Of a DNA stretch of 64,000 bases, positions 8,845 to 18,260 are shown piece after piece. The translations under genes were made by a program, and so were the position numbers. Each line of letters opens with the position of its first letter. Position 1 is the first letter of the stretch. Source of the stretch: Stanieria sp964562685 (GTDB lineage: Bacteria; Cyanobacteriota; Cyanobacteriia; Cyanobacteriales; Xenococcaceae); contig CAZLUP010000007.1 of assembly GCA_964562685.1 (NCBI GenBank), positions 1 to 64,000 on the forward strand. The letters run 5' to 3'. Below the pieces are notes generated by a model that saw only the letters and a list, made by a program, of their open reading frames with translations, was not told the DNA's origin and did not search any database.

Positions 8845-9438
8845 TTAAAAAACTTTCTTTTCCCAGTCTCCTAAATCTACATACACTTGACCGCTAGTTT
8901 CTTGAATAAACCCGGCACTGCTACCATAGCGACCAATTTGCATTAATTGAGAAATTACTTCCCCAGAACGATTAGCATTTTCTGGCTTGAGCGTAAACAG
9001 AGTGTTAGTCAGATTACAAGAGGTTTCCTGTTGGCTAAGAGTACAAATTACGGTTTGATTGTTTACCATCCCATTAGTCAACAACAAATTTTTCATCGTG
9101 CCACCATTAGCACTAATTGCCGTGTTCAATTTCTGAGTAACTATTTGGCAGCGAGTTTGGGGAGGATATTTTTCCCCAAAGTGACTCGATCCCTGCGGTG
9201 TCCAGACAATTAGGGGAACTGGTTCTCTACCAGCTTTTTGACCTACAGTAGCATAGTTGTTACCTTGGGGAATACAGTTAAAGGTTGTGCCTCCTGTAAC
9301 TGTTGGTTGGGTTGCAGGATAACTCGAATTATTCTCAAATCCTACTGTAGGTCGAGCTTGAGCTTCTATAAGAAAAATTAGGTTGCTACAGAGAAAAAGA
9401 GAGGTTGTCAAAGCTTGATACTTTAACTTGATCATCAT
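8845..9438 (-). CDS. COP23-domain secreted protein
   Basis: The signal peptide (LKYQALTTSLFLCSNLIFLIEAQA) is followed by a COP23-type domain: FNCIPQGNN, VPLIVWTPQGSSHFG, YPPQTRCQIVTQKLN, then TVICTLS and TSCNLTNTLFTL. Four cysteines probably form two disulfides. COP23 was named after a circadian-oscillating membrane-associated protein. Homologues often sit beside trypsin-like proteases in cyanobacteria, as here (50 bp upstream of the first protease). A role as inhibitor, substrate or chaperone of the proteases is conjecture. The 224-bp spacer to the divergent arsR-type gene holds its promoter. Confidence 0.8.
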   Translation of the reverse strand: MMIKLKYQALTTSLFLCSNLIFLIEAQARPTVGFENNSSYPATQPTVTGGTTFNCIPQGNNYATVGQKAGREPVPLIVWTPQGSSHFGEKYPPQTRCQIVTQKLNTAISANGGTMKNLLLTNGMVNNQTVICTLSQQETSCNLTNTLFTLKPENANRSGEVISQLMQIGRYGSSAGFIQETSGQVYVDLGDWEKKVF

Positions 9439-9662
9439 GATACTTCCTTTAACCTCACATTGTTTAAGTTAAAACGGGCTATTTAGTGATCCTATTTTAT
9501 TTAAGAGAACTTATCGTAAAGAAAGAGAATAGGAAACAAAAAAATCCTCAAACTCGAATTTGAATAACTATTTTGCCGTCGTCTAATCAGTCACAATCTA
9601 CACAGTTAAAATGCAATTATGCTAAACTATCTGAAGAACTTTGTAGATACTAAGATAGCTAG

Positions 9663-9983
9663 ATGCCTTTTCAGCCGAGTTATTTCAAAGCAGACTTGTT
9701 TAAAATTCTGTCAAATCCAATCAGAATCCAGATTTTGGATACCTTACGCCAAGGAGAAAAAAGTGTCAACGATATTGCCCAGTGGCTTGAAATAGAGGCT
9801 TCCTCTGTATCGCAGCAGTTAGCTATTCTTCGACGCTACAACTTAGTCAAAGGTCGTCGGGAAGGTAATTATATCTTTTACTCAATTAACGAACCAGCAA
9901 TATTTAAAGTACTAGATGCAGCGAAAGAAGTTTTCAATAATCATCTGGTAGAAATGCGTGATGCTTTAGAAAAACTCGAATAA
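9663..9983 (+). CDS. ArsR-family winged-helix repressor
   Basis: A 106-residue ArsR/SmtB-type regulator: LFKILSNPIRIQILDTLRQG, then EASSVSQQLAILRRYNLVKGRREG as recognition helix and wing, and YSINEPAIFKVLDAAKEVF as the C-terminal helix. No CxC metal motif is present, so the inducer is probably not classical arsenic or cadmium sensing via helix alpha3. It is the first gene of an operon with the MBL-like gene (13 bp gap) and the SulP transporter. It is likely autoregulatory, but I cannot point to an operator. Confidence 0.88.
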   Translation: MPFQPSYFKADLFKILSNPIRIQILDTLRQGEKSVNDIAQWLEIEASSVSQQLAILRRYNLVKGRREGNYIFYSINEPAIFKVLDAAKEVFNNHLVEMRDALEKLE

Positions 9984-9996
9984 AATTCCCAAAACT

Positions 9997-10863
9997 ATGA
10001 TAGACATTAAAATTTTCGAGGTAGAACGAGGGTTTTGTGCTGCTATTAATACAAGCGATAGCCGTACAATTTTAATTGACTGTGGTTCTGGCAGCCAATT
10101 TAAACCTTCACAATACATTTGGCAAAGGCATTGTCATTCTTTAGATTACCTGGTGCTTCCTGCTTATACCAAAGACCATTTAGCAGGATTTCCCGAACTT
10201 GTCAGCCAATCTTGGCAACATGATATTCCAATCCACTTTTTGGTTGCTAATCCCACAGTTAATCTGAAAAAATTTTCCGATTTAAAAAGTTTTCTCTCGC
10301 AGCTTAATAAAAGCTTGATTACCTTAACAGATACTAGTCAAACAATTGAAATTGATGAACTCAAGCTGACATTTTTCTGGAATAAGTACCCAGATTTGCA
10401 AGCTCCCCACAATTTAAGTCTGGTTACCTTTATTAAGTATCGAGATATTAATACGATCTTACCTAGTGATTTGGAAACCGATGGCTGGCAGAATCTCTTG
10501 CAATCGGCTGATTTTCGCCAACGTTTAGAGCGAGTTAATGTATTTGTAGCTGCTAATCATGGACAAGAAACTGGCTATTGTCAGGAAGTTTTTCGCTACT
10601 GTCACCCTGAAATAATTATTGTTTCTAACAAAGAAAATCGACCAATTTCCTCTCACATGATGCGCCAATATCATAGTCATGCTAAAGGTGCGCCTTCAGG
10701 AGTGAGCGAGAAAAAAGTTTTTACAACTTATGACGATGGCACAATTGTCGTTTCCAAATATTTAGACAGATTGCGACAAGTTACCACACAACGCCAGTCT
10801 AAGCCCTCTGTTTCTCTCAACACAAATCAGGAGAAGAATGGTAATGGAAAGTACGCTTACTGA
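9997..10863 (+). CDS. Metallo-beta-lactamase-fold-like protein, degenerate metal site
   Basis: The layout recalls the ComEC C-terminal/MBL fold: an N-terminal strand pair ending ILIDCGSGS, then LDYLVLPAYTKDHLAGF where functional enzymes have SHxHxDHxGG, and later VFVAANHGQETG and PEIIIVSNKENRP. The first two His of the canonical motif are replaced (AYTKDH), so zinc binding is doubtful. The reaction is unknown. It is sandwiched between the ArsR regulator and SulP and overlaps the SulP start by 26 bp, implying coupled translation and a function tied to the transporter. Confidence 0.6.
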   Translation: MIDIKIFEVERGFCAAINTSDSRTILIDCGSGSQFKPSQYIWQRHCHSLDYLVLPAYTKDHLAGFPELVSQSWQHDIPIHFLVANPTVNLKKFSDLKSFLSQLNKSLITLTDTSQTIEIDELKLTFFWNKYPDLQAPHNLSLVTFIKYRDINTILPSDLETDGWQNLLQSADFRQRLERVNVFVAANHGQETGYCQEVFRYCHPEIIIVSNKENRPISSHMMRQYHSHAKGAPSGVSEKKVFTTYDDGTIVVSKYLDRLRQVTTQRQSKPSVSLNTNQEKNGNGKYAY

Positions 10864-12532
10864 GGAATCCGTAGGAGCATCAAAATCTTGCTGGTTCAAT
10901 AATCTTTTTAAGTCTTGGCGGGGAGACTTAACTGGAGGTTTAACGGCTGCCATTGTTGCTCTGCCCTTAGCCCTTGCTTTTGCCGTTGCTAGTGGAGTAG
11001 AACCTAAAGCTGGACTTTATACTGCGATTGTAGCAGGGATTGTCGCTGCTATTTTTGGTGGCTCTCCCGTGCAGATTACTGGACCGACAGGAGCTATGGC
11101 AGTAGTTTTGATTGGCATTGTCAGTCAGTATGGCATTGAGAAAGTCTGGTTAGCTGGGGTAATGGCTGGCTTGATTCAGATTGCCTTGGGAATAGCTAAA
11201 CTAGGACAATTGGTTAAATTTATTCCTTATCCTGTCACGGCTGGATTTACCAATGGGATTGCCATTATTATCTTTTGTGGTCAACTCAACAACTTCTTGG
11301 GACTGCAATTACCTCGTCAAGAACATTTTCTGGACGGACTTTGGCAAACTTTTAATCATTTACATTTAATTAATTTCGCTTCGGTCTTAGTCGCTTTAAT
11401 TGTGATTGCTACTAAGTTAATTTGGCCTTATATTTACCCAACAATTCCTGGTTCTTTAGTTGGATTAGTTTTAGCAACAATTGTCACAATATTTTGCCAT
11501 CTTTCCGTTCCCACTATCGGCACAATTCCTCAATCTTTGCCCTTACCCCACAGCATTCCCCATTGGTACGATGTTAATTTGCTACGGGAATTACTCCGTC
11601 CAGCTTTGGCTTTAGCTGCTTTGGGAAGTATTGAATCTCTCTTGTCGGCAGTTGTCGCTGATGGCATGACAGTAAGTGAAAAACACAACAGTAACCGCGA
11701 GTTAATTGGTCAAGGGATCGCTAATATGGTTGTTCCCTTTTTTGGTGGGATTCCTGCCACAGGTGCGATCGCAAGAACGGCGGTAAATGTGCGTTCTGGT
11801 GGTAAAACTAAACTCTCAGGAGTAATCCACGGAATCGCTTTAGGAATTATTGTCTTAGTTTTTGCACCCTTAGCTTCCCATATTCCCCTAGCTGCTTTAG
11901 CGGGAATTCTGATGGTAACAAGTATGCGGATGATTGAATGGGAAGCGATTGGTTTGTTACTGCGAGCTACTTATTCCGACTTAGCGGTAATGCTGCTGAC
12001 TTGGTCGGTTACTATTTTCTTTGACTTGGTTTTAGCAGTAGAAATTGGTTTGATTGCAGCAGGGGCATTATTTATCAAACGAATGAGCGATCTTAATCTC
12101 GCCAAAATCCCTGAAACAGAAGCCTTTCCTCCTGGAATTCCCTTAGAACTCAGTCAATCAATTGCCGTTTATCGGGTTGATGGACCAGTCTTTTTTGGCG
12201 CAGCAGAACGGTTTGTTACTTTCTTAAGAGATGAACCAGAAGTAAAATATTTGATTTTGCGGATGCGTTTTGTTCCCAATATTGATACGACTGGAGTAGT
12301 TGCCTTAGAAGATATATATTACGATCTTAAACGACATAATTGTCGTCTAATGCTAACTGGATTACAACCGCAAGTGAGAGAAATTCTGGAACGTAGTGGT
12401 TTACTTGGTAAAATTGGTGTCGAAAATTGCTTTGCCACAACTACTGAAGCAATTTGTTCTTTGCATCCTAGTCTACCTGAATGTTCTTCTCTGTTTACTA
12501 AAACTGAGCTAGTAGAATTATCTGAAGTCTAA
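10838..12532 (+). CDS. SulP-family anion transporter with STAS domain
   Basis: A membrane protein with about 12-14 helices. The SulP signature is at the N-terminus (GDLTGGLTAAIVALPLALAFA, AGLYTAIVAGIVAAIFGG, ITGPTGAMAVV). A cytoplasmic STAS domain follows at ~440-555 (SIAVYRVDGPVFFGAA, MRFVPNIDTTGVVALE). SulP proteins carry sulfate, bicarbonate (BicA) or related anions, and the substrate cannot be decided here. Two starts are possible: ATG 10838 lies only 4 nt after AGGAG (10829-10833) and ATG 10844 lies 10 nt after it. Regulation by the operon's ArsR protein is plausible. Confidence 0.88.
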   Translation: MVMESTLTEESVGASKSCWFNNLFKSWRGDLTGGLTAAIVALPLALAFAVASGVEPKAGLYTAIVAGIVAAIFGGSPVQITGPTGAMAVVLIGIVSQYGIEKVWLAGVMAGLIQIALGIAKLGQLVKFIPYPVTAGFTNGIAIIIFCGQLNNFLGLQLPRQEHFLDGLWQTFNHLHLINFASVLVALIVIATKLIWPYIYPTIPGSLVGLVLATIVTIFCHLSVPTIGTIPQSLPLPHSIPHWYDVNLLRELLRPALALAALGSIESLLSAVVADGMTVSEKHNSNRELIGQGIANMVVPFFGGIPATGAIARTAVNVRSGGKTKLSGVIHGIALGIIVLVFAPLASHIPLAALAGILMVTSMRMIEWEAIGLLLRATYSDLAVMLLTWSVTIFFDLVLAVEIGLIAAGALFIKRMSDLNLAKIPETEAFPPGIPLELSQSIAVYRVDGPVFFGAAERFVTFLRDEPEVKYLILRMRFVPNIDTTGVVALEDIYYDLKRHNCRLMLTGLQPQVREILERSGLLGKIGVENCFATTTEAICSLHPSLPECSSLFTKTELVELSEV

Positions 12533-12612
12533 AAGTTTTATTCCTCCTGCTGTTAATCCTTTTTCCTGTTTTTGGGGAAGAGGATTTCTTAGAAAATAGG
12601 GTTAGTATCGTC

Positions 12613-12984
12613 ATGAAAAATGTCTTACTTGTTATCAAAAATGCTAAATTACGTTTTCAAATTAGAAATACTTTAAGCATGAATATGTTTCATCCTATTG
12701 CTGCTAATAATTATGTGGAAGCGATTCAATTAACTCAAGAACAATATCCCGAATTTATTATTACTGATTTAGATGTTTTTCAAAATGATGATTATGAAAT
12801 TTTAAAACAACTACGTGAATTAACTTTATTAAATCAGACTCCCATTTTACTTTTAAACAATCAAATTGATCATAATTTTTGTCTTAAGGTTTGGCAATTA
12901 GGAATAACTTTATTTTTACAGCAATCATTAAATCTTGATTTGATCGTTAAACTGATTTCTGAGGAACTTAAGCAAGCAAGTTAA
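12613..12984 (+). CDS. Degenerate CheY-like receiver
   Basis: The 123-residue protein has receiver length and periodicity: NVLLVIKNAKLRFQIRNTL, EFIITDLDVFQNDDYEILKQL, TPILLLNNQID, LGITLFLQQSL. The Asp at TDLD may be the phosphoacceptor. The acidic pair that binds Mg (usually DD/ED after the first strand) is replaced by KN, the switch Thr/Ser by Leu/Asn, and the conserved Lys before beta5-alpha5 by Gln. It therefore probably does not undergo normal phosphotransfer. There is no output domain. It lies 80 bp downstream of the SulP gene on the same strand. Confidence 0.7.
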   Translation: MKNVLLVIKNAKLRFQIRNTLSMNMFHPIAANNYVEAIQLTQEQYPEFIITDLDVFQNDDYEILKQLRELTLLNQTPILLLNNQIDHNFCLKVWQLGITLFLQQSLNLDLIVKLISEELKQAS

Positions 12985-13075
12985 TTGGCATGGTGTCTTT
13001 TTTTACAGATATTGTAATTAAGCCCAGCTTCTGCTCTTTTTTTACTCAAACTGAATTTCTTGCGATCGCTTTTAC

Positions 13076-13249
13076 TCAACCAATGTTTGCTGGTGGTGAC
13101 CATTCTAATTTTCTCTCGTTTTCTTGAGTAGAGTTGATATTTTTCACAGTTATTAATACTTCTAGTTCAGCATTTTTAATATTTACTGGCACATCTAAAT
13201 GCAATATACCATCCGAACCTACATGAGAGTTTAATTTAATACTTTGCAT
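13076..13249 (-). CDS. Small protein resembling orphan antitoxin-like proteins (57 aa)
   Basis: Within the 634-bp spacer, an ATG at 13249 (minus strand) opens a 57-codon frame starting MQSIKLNSHVGSDGILHL, then DVPVNIKNAELEVLITV, and ending KLEWSPPANIG. The strand-turn-strand pattern and charged tail resemble the small cyanobacterial proteins commonly encoded upstream of PIN-type toxins. No toxin frame follows it here, so it may be an orphan or remnant. The rest of the spacer (12985-13075 and 13250-13618) holds nothing I recognise beyond AT-rich DNA upstream of the beta-helix gene. Confidence 0.5.
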   Translation of the reverse strand: MQSIKLNSHVGSDGILHLDVPVNIKNAELEVLITVKNINSTQENERKLEWSPPANIG

Positions 13250-13618
13250 GAAAAATTAATTGCTCGCTATTGTTTATATTTTAAGTTTTCTAGGGCAAGA
13301 GGTTTACCCTCCAAAGAGCGATCACTTTAATCTAGTTTTTTTTGTTGACTAAAAAATCATTTCCACAATTGGAGTCAAAATTTACCTAAAAATGGTTATG
13401 ACAGTACCTATGTTACTCCTGGAATAGCTGGAGTAATTATTTATTAATTTTAATTTTATTTTGTTGATTTAAATCAATATTCATTGCTTTTAGTTCAAAT
13501 TTGCTCAAGTAACAAAAAATACCCGTATAACCATAGTGTAATTCAATTTTACTAGTTAAATTGAGTTTAAAGTTGGCGTGGAAAAAATTTAAGCTTAATC
13601 AAATAAATTCCTAAAACA

Positions 13619-16600
13619 ATGAATCTAAACGTTAATCAAATTCTTGGGCAAAGTTTAGCCTTAACCAAGGAGTATTTAACAGATTTTGTCAATCAACCAG
13701 AGTTTAATCAAGAGTTAGTTTTGTCATTTGGTGAGGGTTTTGATCGCACTCAAAGTTTATCATTATTACAATCTTTAATTGATAGTAATTTTAGTCAACT
13801 TCCTCAACTAGAAATTATTGCGAGTGAAGCTATAAATTATGCTCATGGAGCTTATTCTTTTCACAAAAATACTATTTATTTAGCTCAAGAATTTTTAATT
13901 AATAATGTTGATAATATAAATGCTGTTGCTCATGTATTAATCGCAGAAATTGGTCATTATCTTGATTGGCAAGTTAATCTTGAAGATGCACCAGGAGATG
14001 AAGGAGATCTCTTTGCAGCAATAGTTACAGGCAAAGAGTTGGATGCAAATCAATTAAGTCTCCTGAAAACAGAAAATGATCGCGCTACAGTAGAGATCGC
14101 AGGTGAAAAGTTATCAATCGAACAAACAGGAATTATCTACGTTGATGTTAACGCTACAGGAAAAAATAATGGTAATTCTTGGGTAAATGCCTATCAAGAT
14201 TTACAAGATGCGATCACAGTAGCTCAACCAGGCGATGAAATTTGGGTAGCTGATGGTACTTATTATCCCACAACTGAAACAAATCGTAATCTTAGTTTTC
14301 CAATTCCTAATGGGGTTAGACTCTACGGTGGTTTTGCAGGAGATGAAACTAAATTAGCACAAAGAAATTGGCAAAAAAATTCTACGATCCTCAGTGGTGA
14401 TATTGGGAAAATCGACGATAAGAGTGACAATAGTTATCATGTCGTTGATGTTAGTAATATTAGCAACGATTCAGTATTAGATGGCTTTATCATTACTGGT
14501 GGAAATGCAGATGAGCATCCAGTTACATCTGGAGGTGGAATTACGAGCGATCGCTCTAAAGCAGTTTTAACTAATTTAATTATTCAAGATAACCATGCTA
14601 GTTACGGCGGTGGAATCTACATTAATGAAAGTCAGCTTTATGTCAAAAATGTTGTTTTTGAACAAAATTCTGCCGAGCATGACGGGGGTGGATTATACAG
14701 CAATAATAGTAACTCAATCTTAGAACAAATTGTTTTTAATAGTAATTATGCTAATGATGGCGGTGGAGCTATTTATCACTACAACAGTAGTCCTCTGTTA
14801 ACCGAAGTAGAGTTGCAGAGTAATCATTCTGGAGAAAACGGAGGCGCGATTTACAATTATCAAAGCAACCCTCGTTTAACCAAGATGCTTTTCCTCAATA
14901 ACACTGCGATTAATCAAGGAGGAGCAGTCTTTAATGGTTATGATAGTAGCCCAATTATAGAAAATAGTATTTTTAAAGGAAATATTGCTAATGTAGCTGG
15001 TGGTAGTATCTACAACAATGGCGCAACAGTCGATCTTTCTGTAATTAATAGCCTTTTTACTAAAAATATTAGTCAATTTGGTGGCGTTATTTATAACGAT
15101 CATAATTCCTTACGTCTAACCAACAGCACCATAGCTGATAACCTGGGTAGATACGGCGCAGCAATTGAAAGCGAAGGGAATGAACACACAACTAGAAATA
15201 TCAATAATAGTATTATTTGGTATAACCCCAGTGTGGTGGGAAATTATCCCATTGCTGATCTTAAAGAAGATACGCTTGTTAGTTACAGTCTAGTAGAAGG
15301 AAGCTATCCAGGAATTAACATTCTGGATCAAGATCCTTTATTCGTTAATGCCAATAATTTTGATTTTCGTTTAAGTGCTAACTCTCCTGCTCTTAATCAA
15401 GGTAATAACGACTTAATTAATCAATATATTCCAGATTTAGCAGAAAATCCCCGTATTGCAGATGATATAGTCGACTTAGGAGCTTATGAAGGAATAGAGT
15501 TGCCACCCCAGCCAACTATTCAGACTAATCCTACGATTATTTATGTTAATGCTAATGCCACAGGAAATAATAACGGGACTTCCTGGAAAAATGCCTATAC
15601 TAGTTTACAAGATGCGATTGGCTCGGCTGATTTTAATAGTCAGATTTGGGTAGCAGCAGGTACTTATAAACCCAGTCAAAGCGATCGCAAAATTAGTTTT
15701 CAACTCAAAAACGGTGTTGCTATCTACGGTGGTTTTACAGGAGATGAAACTAAATTAGCACAAAGAGATTGGCAAAAAAATTCTACGATTCTCAGTGGTG
15801 AGATTGGCAATCTTAGCAATCAAAATGATAATAGCTATCACGTCGTTGATGCTAGTAACACTACTAACAGTACAGTTTTAGACGGTTTTACTATCACCAG
15901 TGGAAATGCCAATCACTCTTCCTATAATTCTGGTGGGGGAATTTATAGCAAGCAAAGTCAAGCTATTTTTGCTAATCTCATTGTCCAACAAAACTACGCT
16001 CTTGACGGTGGAGGATTGTATAGTAGCGATAGTCTCAATCAATTATATAAAGTAAATTTTTTCGACAATCAAGCCAATCAAAATGGTGGCGCAATTTACA
16101 CTAATAACAGTCACCTAATTATGAGTGACTCTAGTTTTGGTCAGAATCATGCCGAAGGTGATGGTGGAGCATTATTTAACTACAACAGCAATCCCATCCT
16201 GACTAAGATTAACTTTGGTAATAACACCGCTGCTGATGAAGGTGGGGCAATTTTTAACGATTACCAAAGCAATCCTGCTATTTTTAATAGTGTTTTTCGT
16301 GGTAATGCTGCCATTGCCTCTGGTGGGGCAATCTTTAATCATGGCAGTACAGTAGATGCCAGGTATTTTAATAGTATTTTTGATAGCAATAATAGTCAAT
16401 TGGGTGGAGCGATTTATAACTACCAGAGTAACTCTTCTGGTGTGAATAATACTTTTACCAATAACCAGGCTAAAAGTGGTGCTGCCGTCTATAGTGAAGG
16501 AGATGAAGATACTAAACCCGCTTTCAATAACAGCATTTTTTGGGGAAATCAAGGCACAATTGATTCCGATCCCATTGTCAATCAAGAGGCAGATACCATT

Positions 16601-16915
16601 GTCAGCTACAGTCTTGTTGAAGGTGGTTATTCAGGCAAAGGAAATATTAATCGCGATCCTTTATTTGTCGATGCCAAAGCAGGAAATCTCAGCCTTCAAG
16701 CGAATTCTCCTGGTATCAATACAGGAAATAATGTATTTGTCACTAGCAAAATTGATTTAGCTGGTAATCAACGCATTATTAATCAAACTGTAGATTTAGG
16801 TGCTTATGAATATTCTTCTTCTGTAGCAGAAATAACAGTTAATTTATGGGATTTTGAACAGGATCAAATTGCCTTTAGCTCTGGAGTTGATAGTACAGTA
16901 CCGCTATTGATGTGA
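13619..16915 (+). CDS. Large surface/secreted right-handed beta-helix protein
   Basis: The N-terminal ~165 residues match a module common at the start of large cyanobacterial exported proteins (YAHGAYSFHKNTIYLAQEFL, VLIAEIGHYLDW; HExxH-like but AEIGH, so probably not a protease). Two homologous halves follow, ~175-625 and ~635-1075. Each opens with YV(D/N)(V/A)NATG.NNG.SW and YGGF.GDETKLAQR, and continues with Gly-rich coils of the type GGAI.N..SNP. This is a parallel beta-helix with the choice-of-anchor-Q type ending (LGAYE). There is no classical signal peptide, and export would need a type I or other signal-less route. The last codons run straight into a MITE-like element whose first base completes the stop, so the native C-terminus may be lost. 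Confidence 0.85.
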   Translation: MNLNVNQILGQSLALTKEYLTDFVNQPEFNQELVLSFGEGFDRTQSLSLLQSLIDSNFSQLPQLEIIASEAINYAHGAYSFHKNTIYLAQEFLINNVDNINAVAHVLIAEIGHYLDWQVNLEDAPGDEGDLFAAIVTGKELDANQLSLLKTENDRATVEIAGEKLSIEQTGIIYVDVNATGKNNGNSWVNAYQDLQDAITVAQPGDEIWVADGTYYPTTETNRNLSFPIPNGVRLYGGFAGDETKLAQRNWQKNSTILSGDIGKIDDKSDNSYHVVDVSNISNDSVLDGFIITGGNADEHPVTSGGGITSDRSKAVLTNLIIQDNHASYGGGIYINESQLYVKNVVFEQNSAEHDGGGLYSNNSNSILEQIVFNSNYANDGGGAIYHYNSSPLLTEVELQSNHSGENGGAIYNYQSNPRLTKMLFLNNTAINQGGAVFNGYDSSPIIENSIFKGNIANVAGGSIYNNGATVDLSVINSLFTKNISQFGGVIYNDHNSLRLTNSTIADNLGRYGAAIESEGNEHTTRNINNSIIWYNPSVVGNYPIADLKEDTLVSYSLVEGSYPGINILDQDPLFVNANNFDFRLSANSPALNQGNNDLINQYIPDLAENPRIADDIVDLGAYEGIELPPQPTIQTNPTIIYVNANATGNNNGTSWKNAYTSLQDAIGSADFNSQIWVAAGTYKPSQSDRKISFQLKNGVAIYGGFTGDETKLAQRDWQKNSTILSGEIGNLSNQNDNSYHVVDASNTTNSTVLDGFTITSGNANHSSYNSGGGIYSKQSQAIFANLIVQQNYALDGGGLYSSDSLNQLYKVNFFDNQANQNGGAIYTNNSHLIMSDSSFGQNHAEGDGGALFNYNSNPILTKINFGNNTAADEGGAIFNDYQSNPAIFNSVFRGNAAIASGGAIFNHGSTVDARYFNSIFDSNNSQLGGAIYNYQSNSSGVNNTFTNNQAKSGAAVYSEGDEDTKPAFNNSIFWGNQGTIDSDPIVNQEADTIVSYSLVEGGYSGKGNINRDPLFVDAKAGNLSLQANSPGINTGNNVFVTSKIDLAGNQRIINQTVDLGAYEYSSSVAEITVNLWDFEQDQIAFSSGVDSTVPLLM

Positions 16916-17014
16916 TACCAAATAGAAAAAAGAATGCGACACATCTCGTAAGGGCGATTGACCAATCGCCCCTACAAAAACATCATCTGTAGCAAACATT
17001 ATTTGATTTGGTAT
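16915..17014. mobile_element. MITE-like element, copy 1 (100 bp)
   Basis: Terminal inverted repeats ATACCAAAT...ATTTGGTAT bound a 100-bp noncoding unit. A second, longer copy lies at 56877-57021 in opposite orientation. About 49 bp at one end (from GGTCAATCGCCC through GTGTCGCATTC to the TIR) and ~30 bp at the other end are nearly identical between copies. No transposase is encoded. Confidence 0.75.
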
Positions 17015-17200
17015 GACATACTCCCAACGCCAAATCAAAGATTATGGCGCGATGCTCCTAACATCGCTGCTAGAACTTGGTGCTTCATCGGGAATCCTAC
17101 GATTCTTCCTCTACACCCAGCTTGACCGCCAGACCTTCAACGGCTGCAATACCTCTATTTACTATGATTTTTCCACTAGCCACATCGCGAGGCATGACAA
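17015..17200 (-). ncRNA. Candidate omegaRNA/right end of tnpB element
   Basis: IS200/IS605-type elements encode a guide RNA overlapping the tnpB 3' end and the element's right end. The region after the tnpB stop (17097-17099, minus strand) contains self-complementary stretches, such as GCGCGATGCTCCTAACATCGC at 17045-17065, compatible with a structured RNA. The boundaries are guesses. Confidence 0.3.
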
Positions 17201-18260
17201 CATGACATTCTGGGCAATTATGTATTCTGACACCCAAGTCTTTAGGCACATCTGCACCACATTCTGGGCAAAGTTGACTACTGCCTTTGGCATCAACTTT
17301 TTGATGGTAAGTCCCTGTTTTACGACAAACCCATTCCAAGATACTGAGGAATTGACCAGGCGCGCCGTCGAGAACGTGCTTGGCAAGCATTCCTCGACTC
17401 AAACCCAAGATATTCAAATCTTCAGCAAATATCATCCCTGCTTGACGGCAAAGATGATGACTGGTTTTGTAGTGAAAATCTTTTCTCTGATTACCAATCT
17501 TTTCATGCAGCAGAGATATCTTGAGAGCCAACGCTTGATACGTTTTACTTCCTCTCTGTTTTTTACTCAATCTACGTTGCAGCCATTTAAGCTTGCTTTG
17601 AGATTGAATATAAAACCGAGGATTATCTATCAATTCACCTTGGCTAGTACCAACAAAACTGGAAATTCCCCAGTCAATTCCGAGTGGTTCACCATGAGGC
17701 ATTGCTTCGGGAATAGAGATGTCGGACTGCAAAATCAGTTGAGCGTACCAACCCGAAGCTTTCATCAAAACTCGAACCTGTTTGACCACAAACCCCTCTG
17801 GAATAGCTCGATGCAGAACAATCGGCATCGTAACAATTTTGGGAAGTTTGATTTGCCCCACCGAAGGTGCGCGAAGCGACCCTGTAATCGGGTTCGATTT
17901 GAATTGAGGAAATACAAACGAACGGTAGCGACCAACTTTTTTGAAGCGCGGAAATCCAAATTGTCTTTCTTGTCTCCAGAATTTGAATGCTCGGTCAAGT
18001 CTATGAACCGCATCTTGCAAAACTTGAGAGTGAACAGCGAGAAACTCAGGGATGTTTTTCTTGGCTTCTGTCAGTGCATTCTGTTGTTTGTAGTAGTCAG
18101 GATATGGCTCATCCGCAGACATGATGTATTCCTGTCTGAGACTGCAAGCATCAACTCTCAATATGTGGGTTTTGCTGAGAGTATGCCATTTATTTTTACC
18201 TGAATATTTATCAGGGGTTAATAAATATGACCTGAATAAATATTGTCGAATTTTAGCCAA
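17097..18260 (-). pseudogene. tnpB: IS200/IS605-family TnpB, 5'-truncated
   Basis: TnpB is an RNA-guided nuclease of IS605/IS1341 elements. The RuvC residues are present: Asp in GIDWGISSF, Glu in IFAEDLNI, Asp in MPRDVASGK. The zinc ribbon CPEC..CPEC is present as well. Family similarity starts only at ~residue 35 (RVDACSLRQEYIMSADEPYP). The usual N-terminal ~45 residues are missing and replaced by sequence that is the antisense of another tnpB fragment. Met47 (5' end 18122) is the first credible internal Met. There is also an 8-9 residue insertion, GSLRAPSV, between NPIT and GQIKLPK, apparently a short repeat inserted in frame (see 17859-17882). Activity is unlikely. Confidence 0.85.
17859..17882. 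repeat. Short GC-rich repeat inserted in tnpB
   Basis: CACCGAAGGTGCGCGAAGCG is GC-rich, partly palindromic and typical of dispersed cyanobacterial repeats. It translates in frame to the extra residues GSLRAPSV at a place where TnpB relatives, as I recall them, continue directly from NPITG to QIKLPK. Related words (CGAAGGAGCAGCGTAGCG) occur near 36303. Confidence 0.45.

Noticed and set aside
17013..18203. Plus-strand 396-codon open frame
   Set aside because: It is the antisense shadow of the tnpB gene, whose minus-strand translation carries the RuvC and zinc-ribbon motifs.
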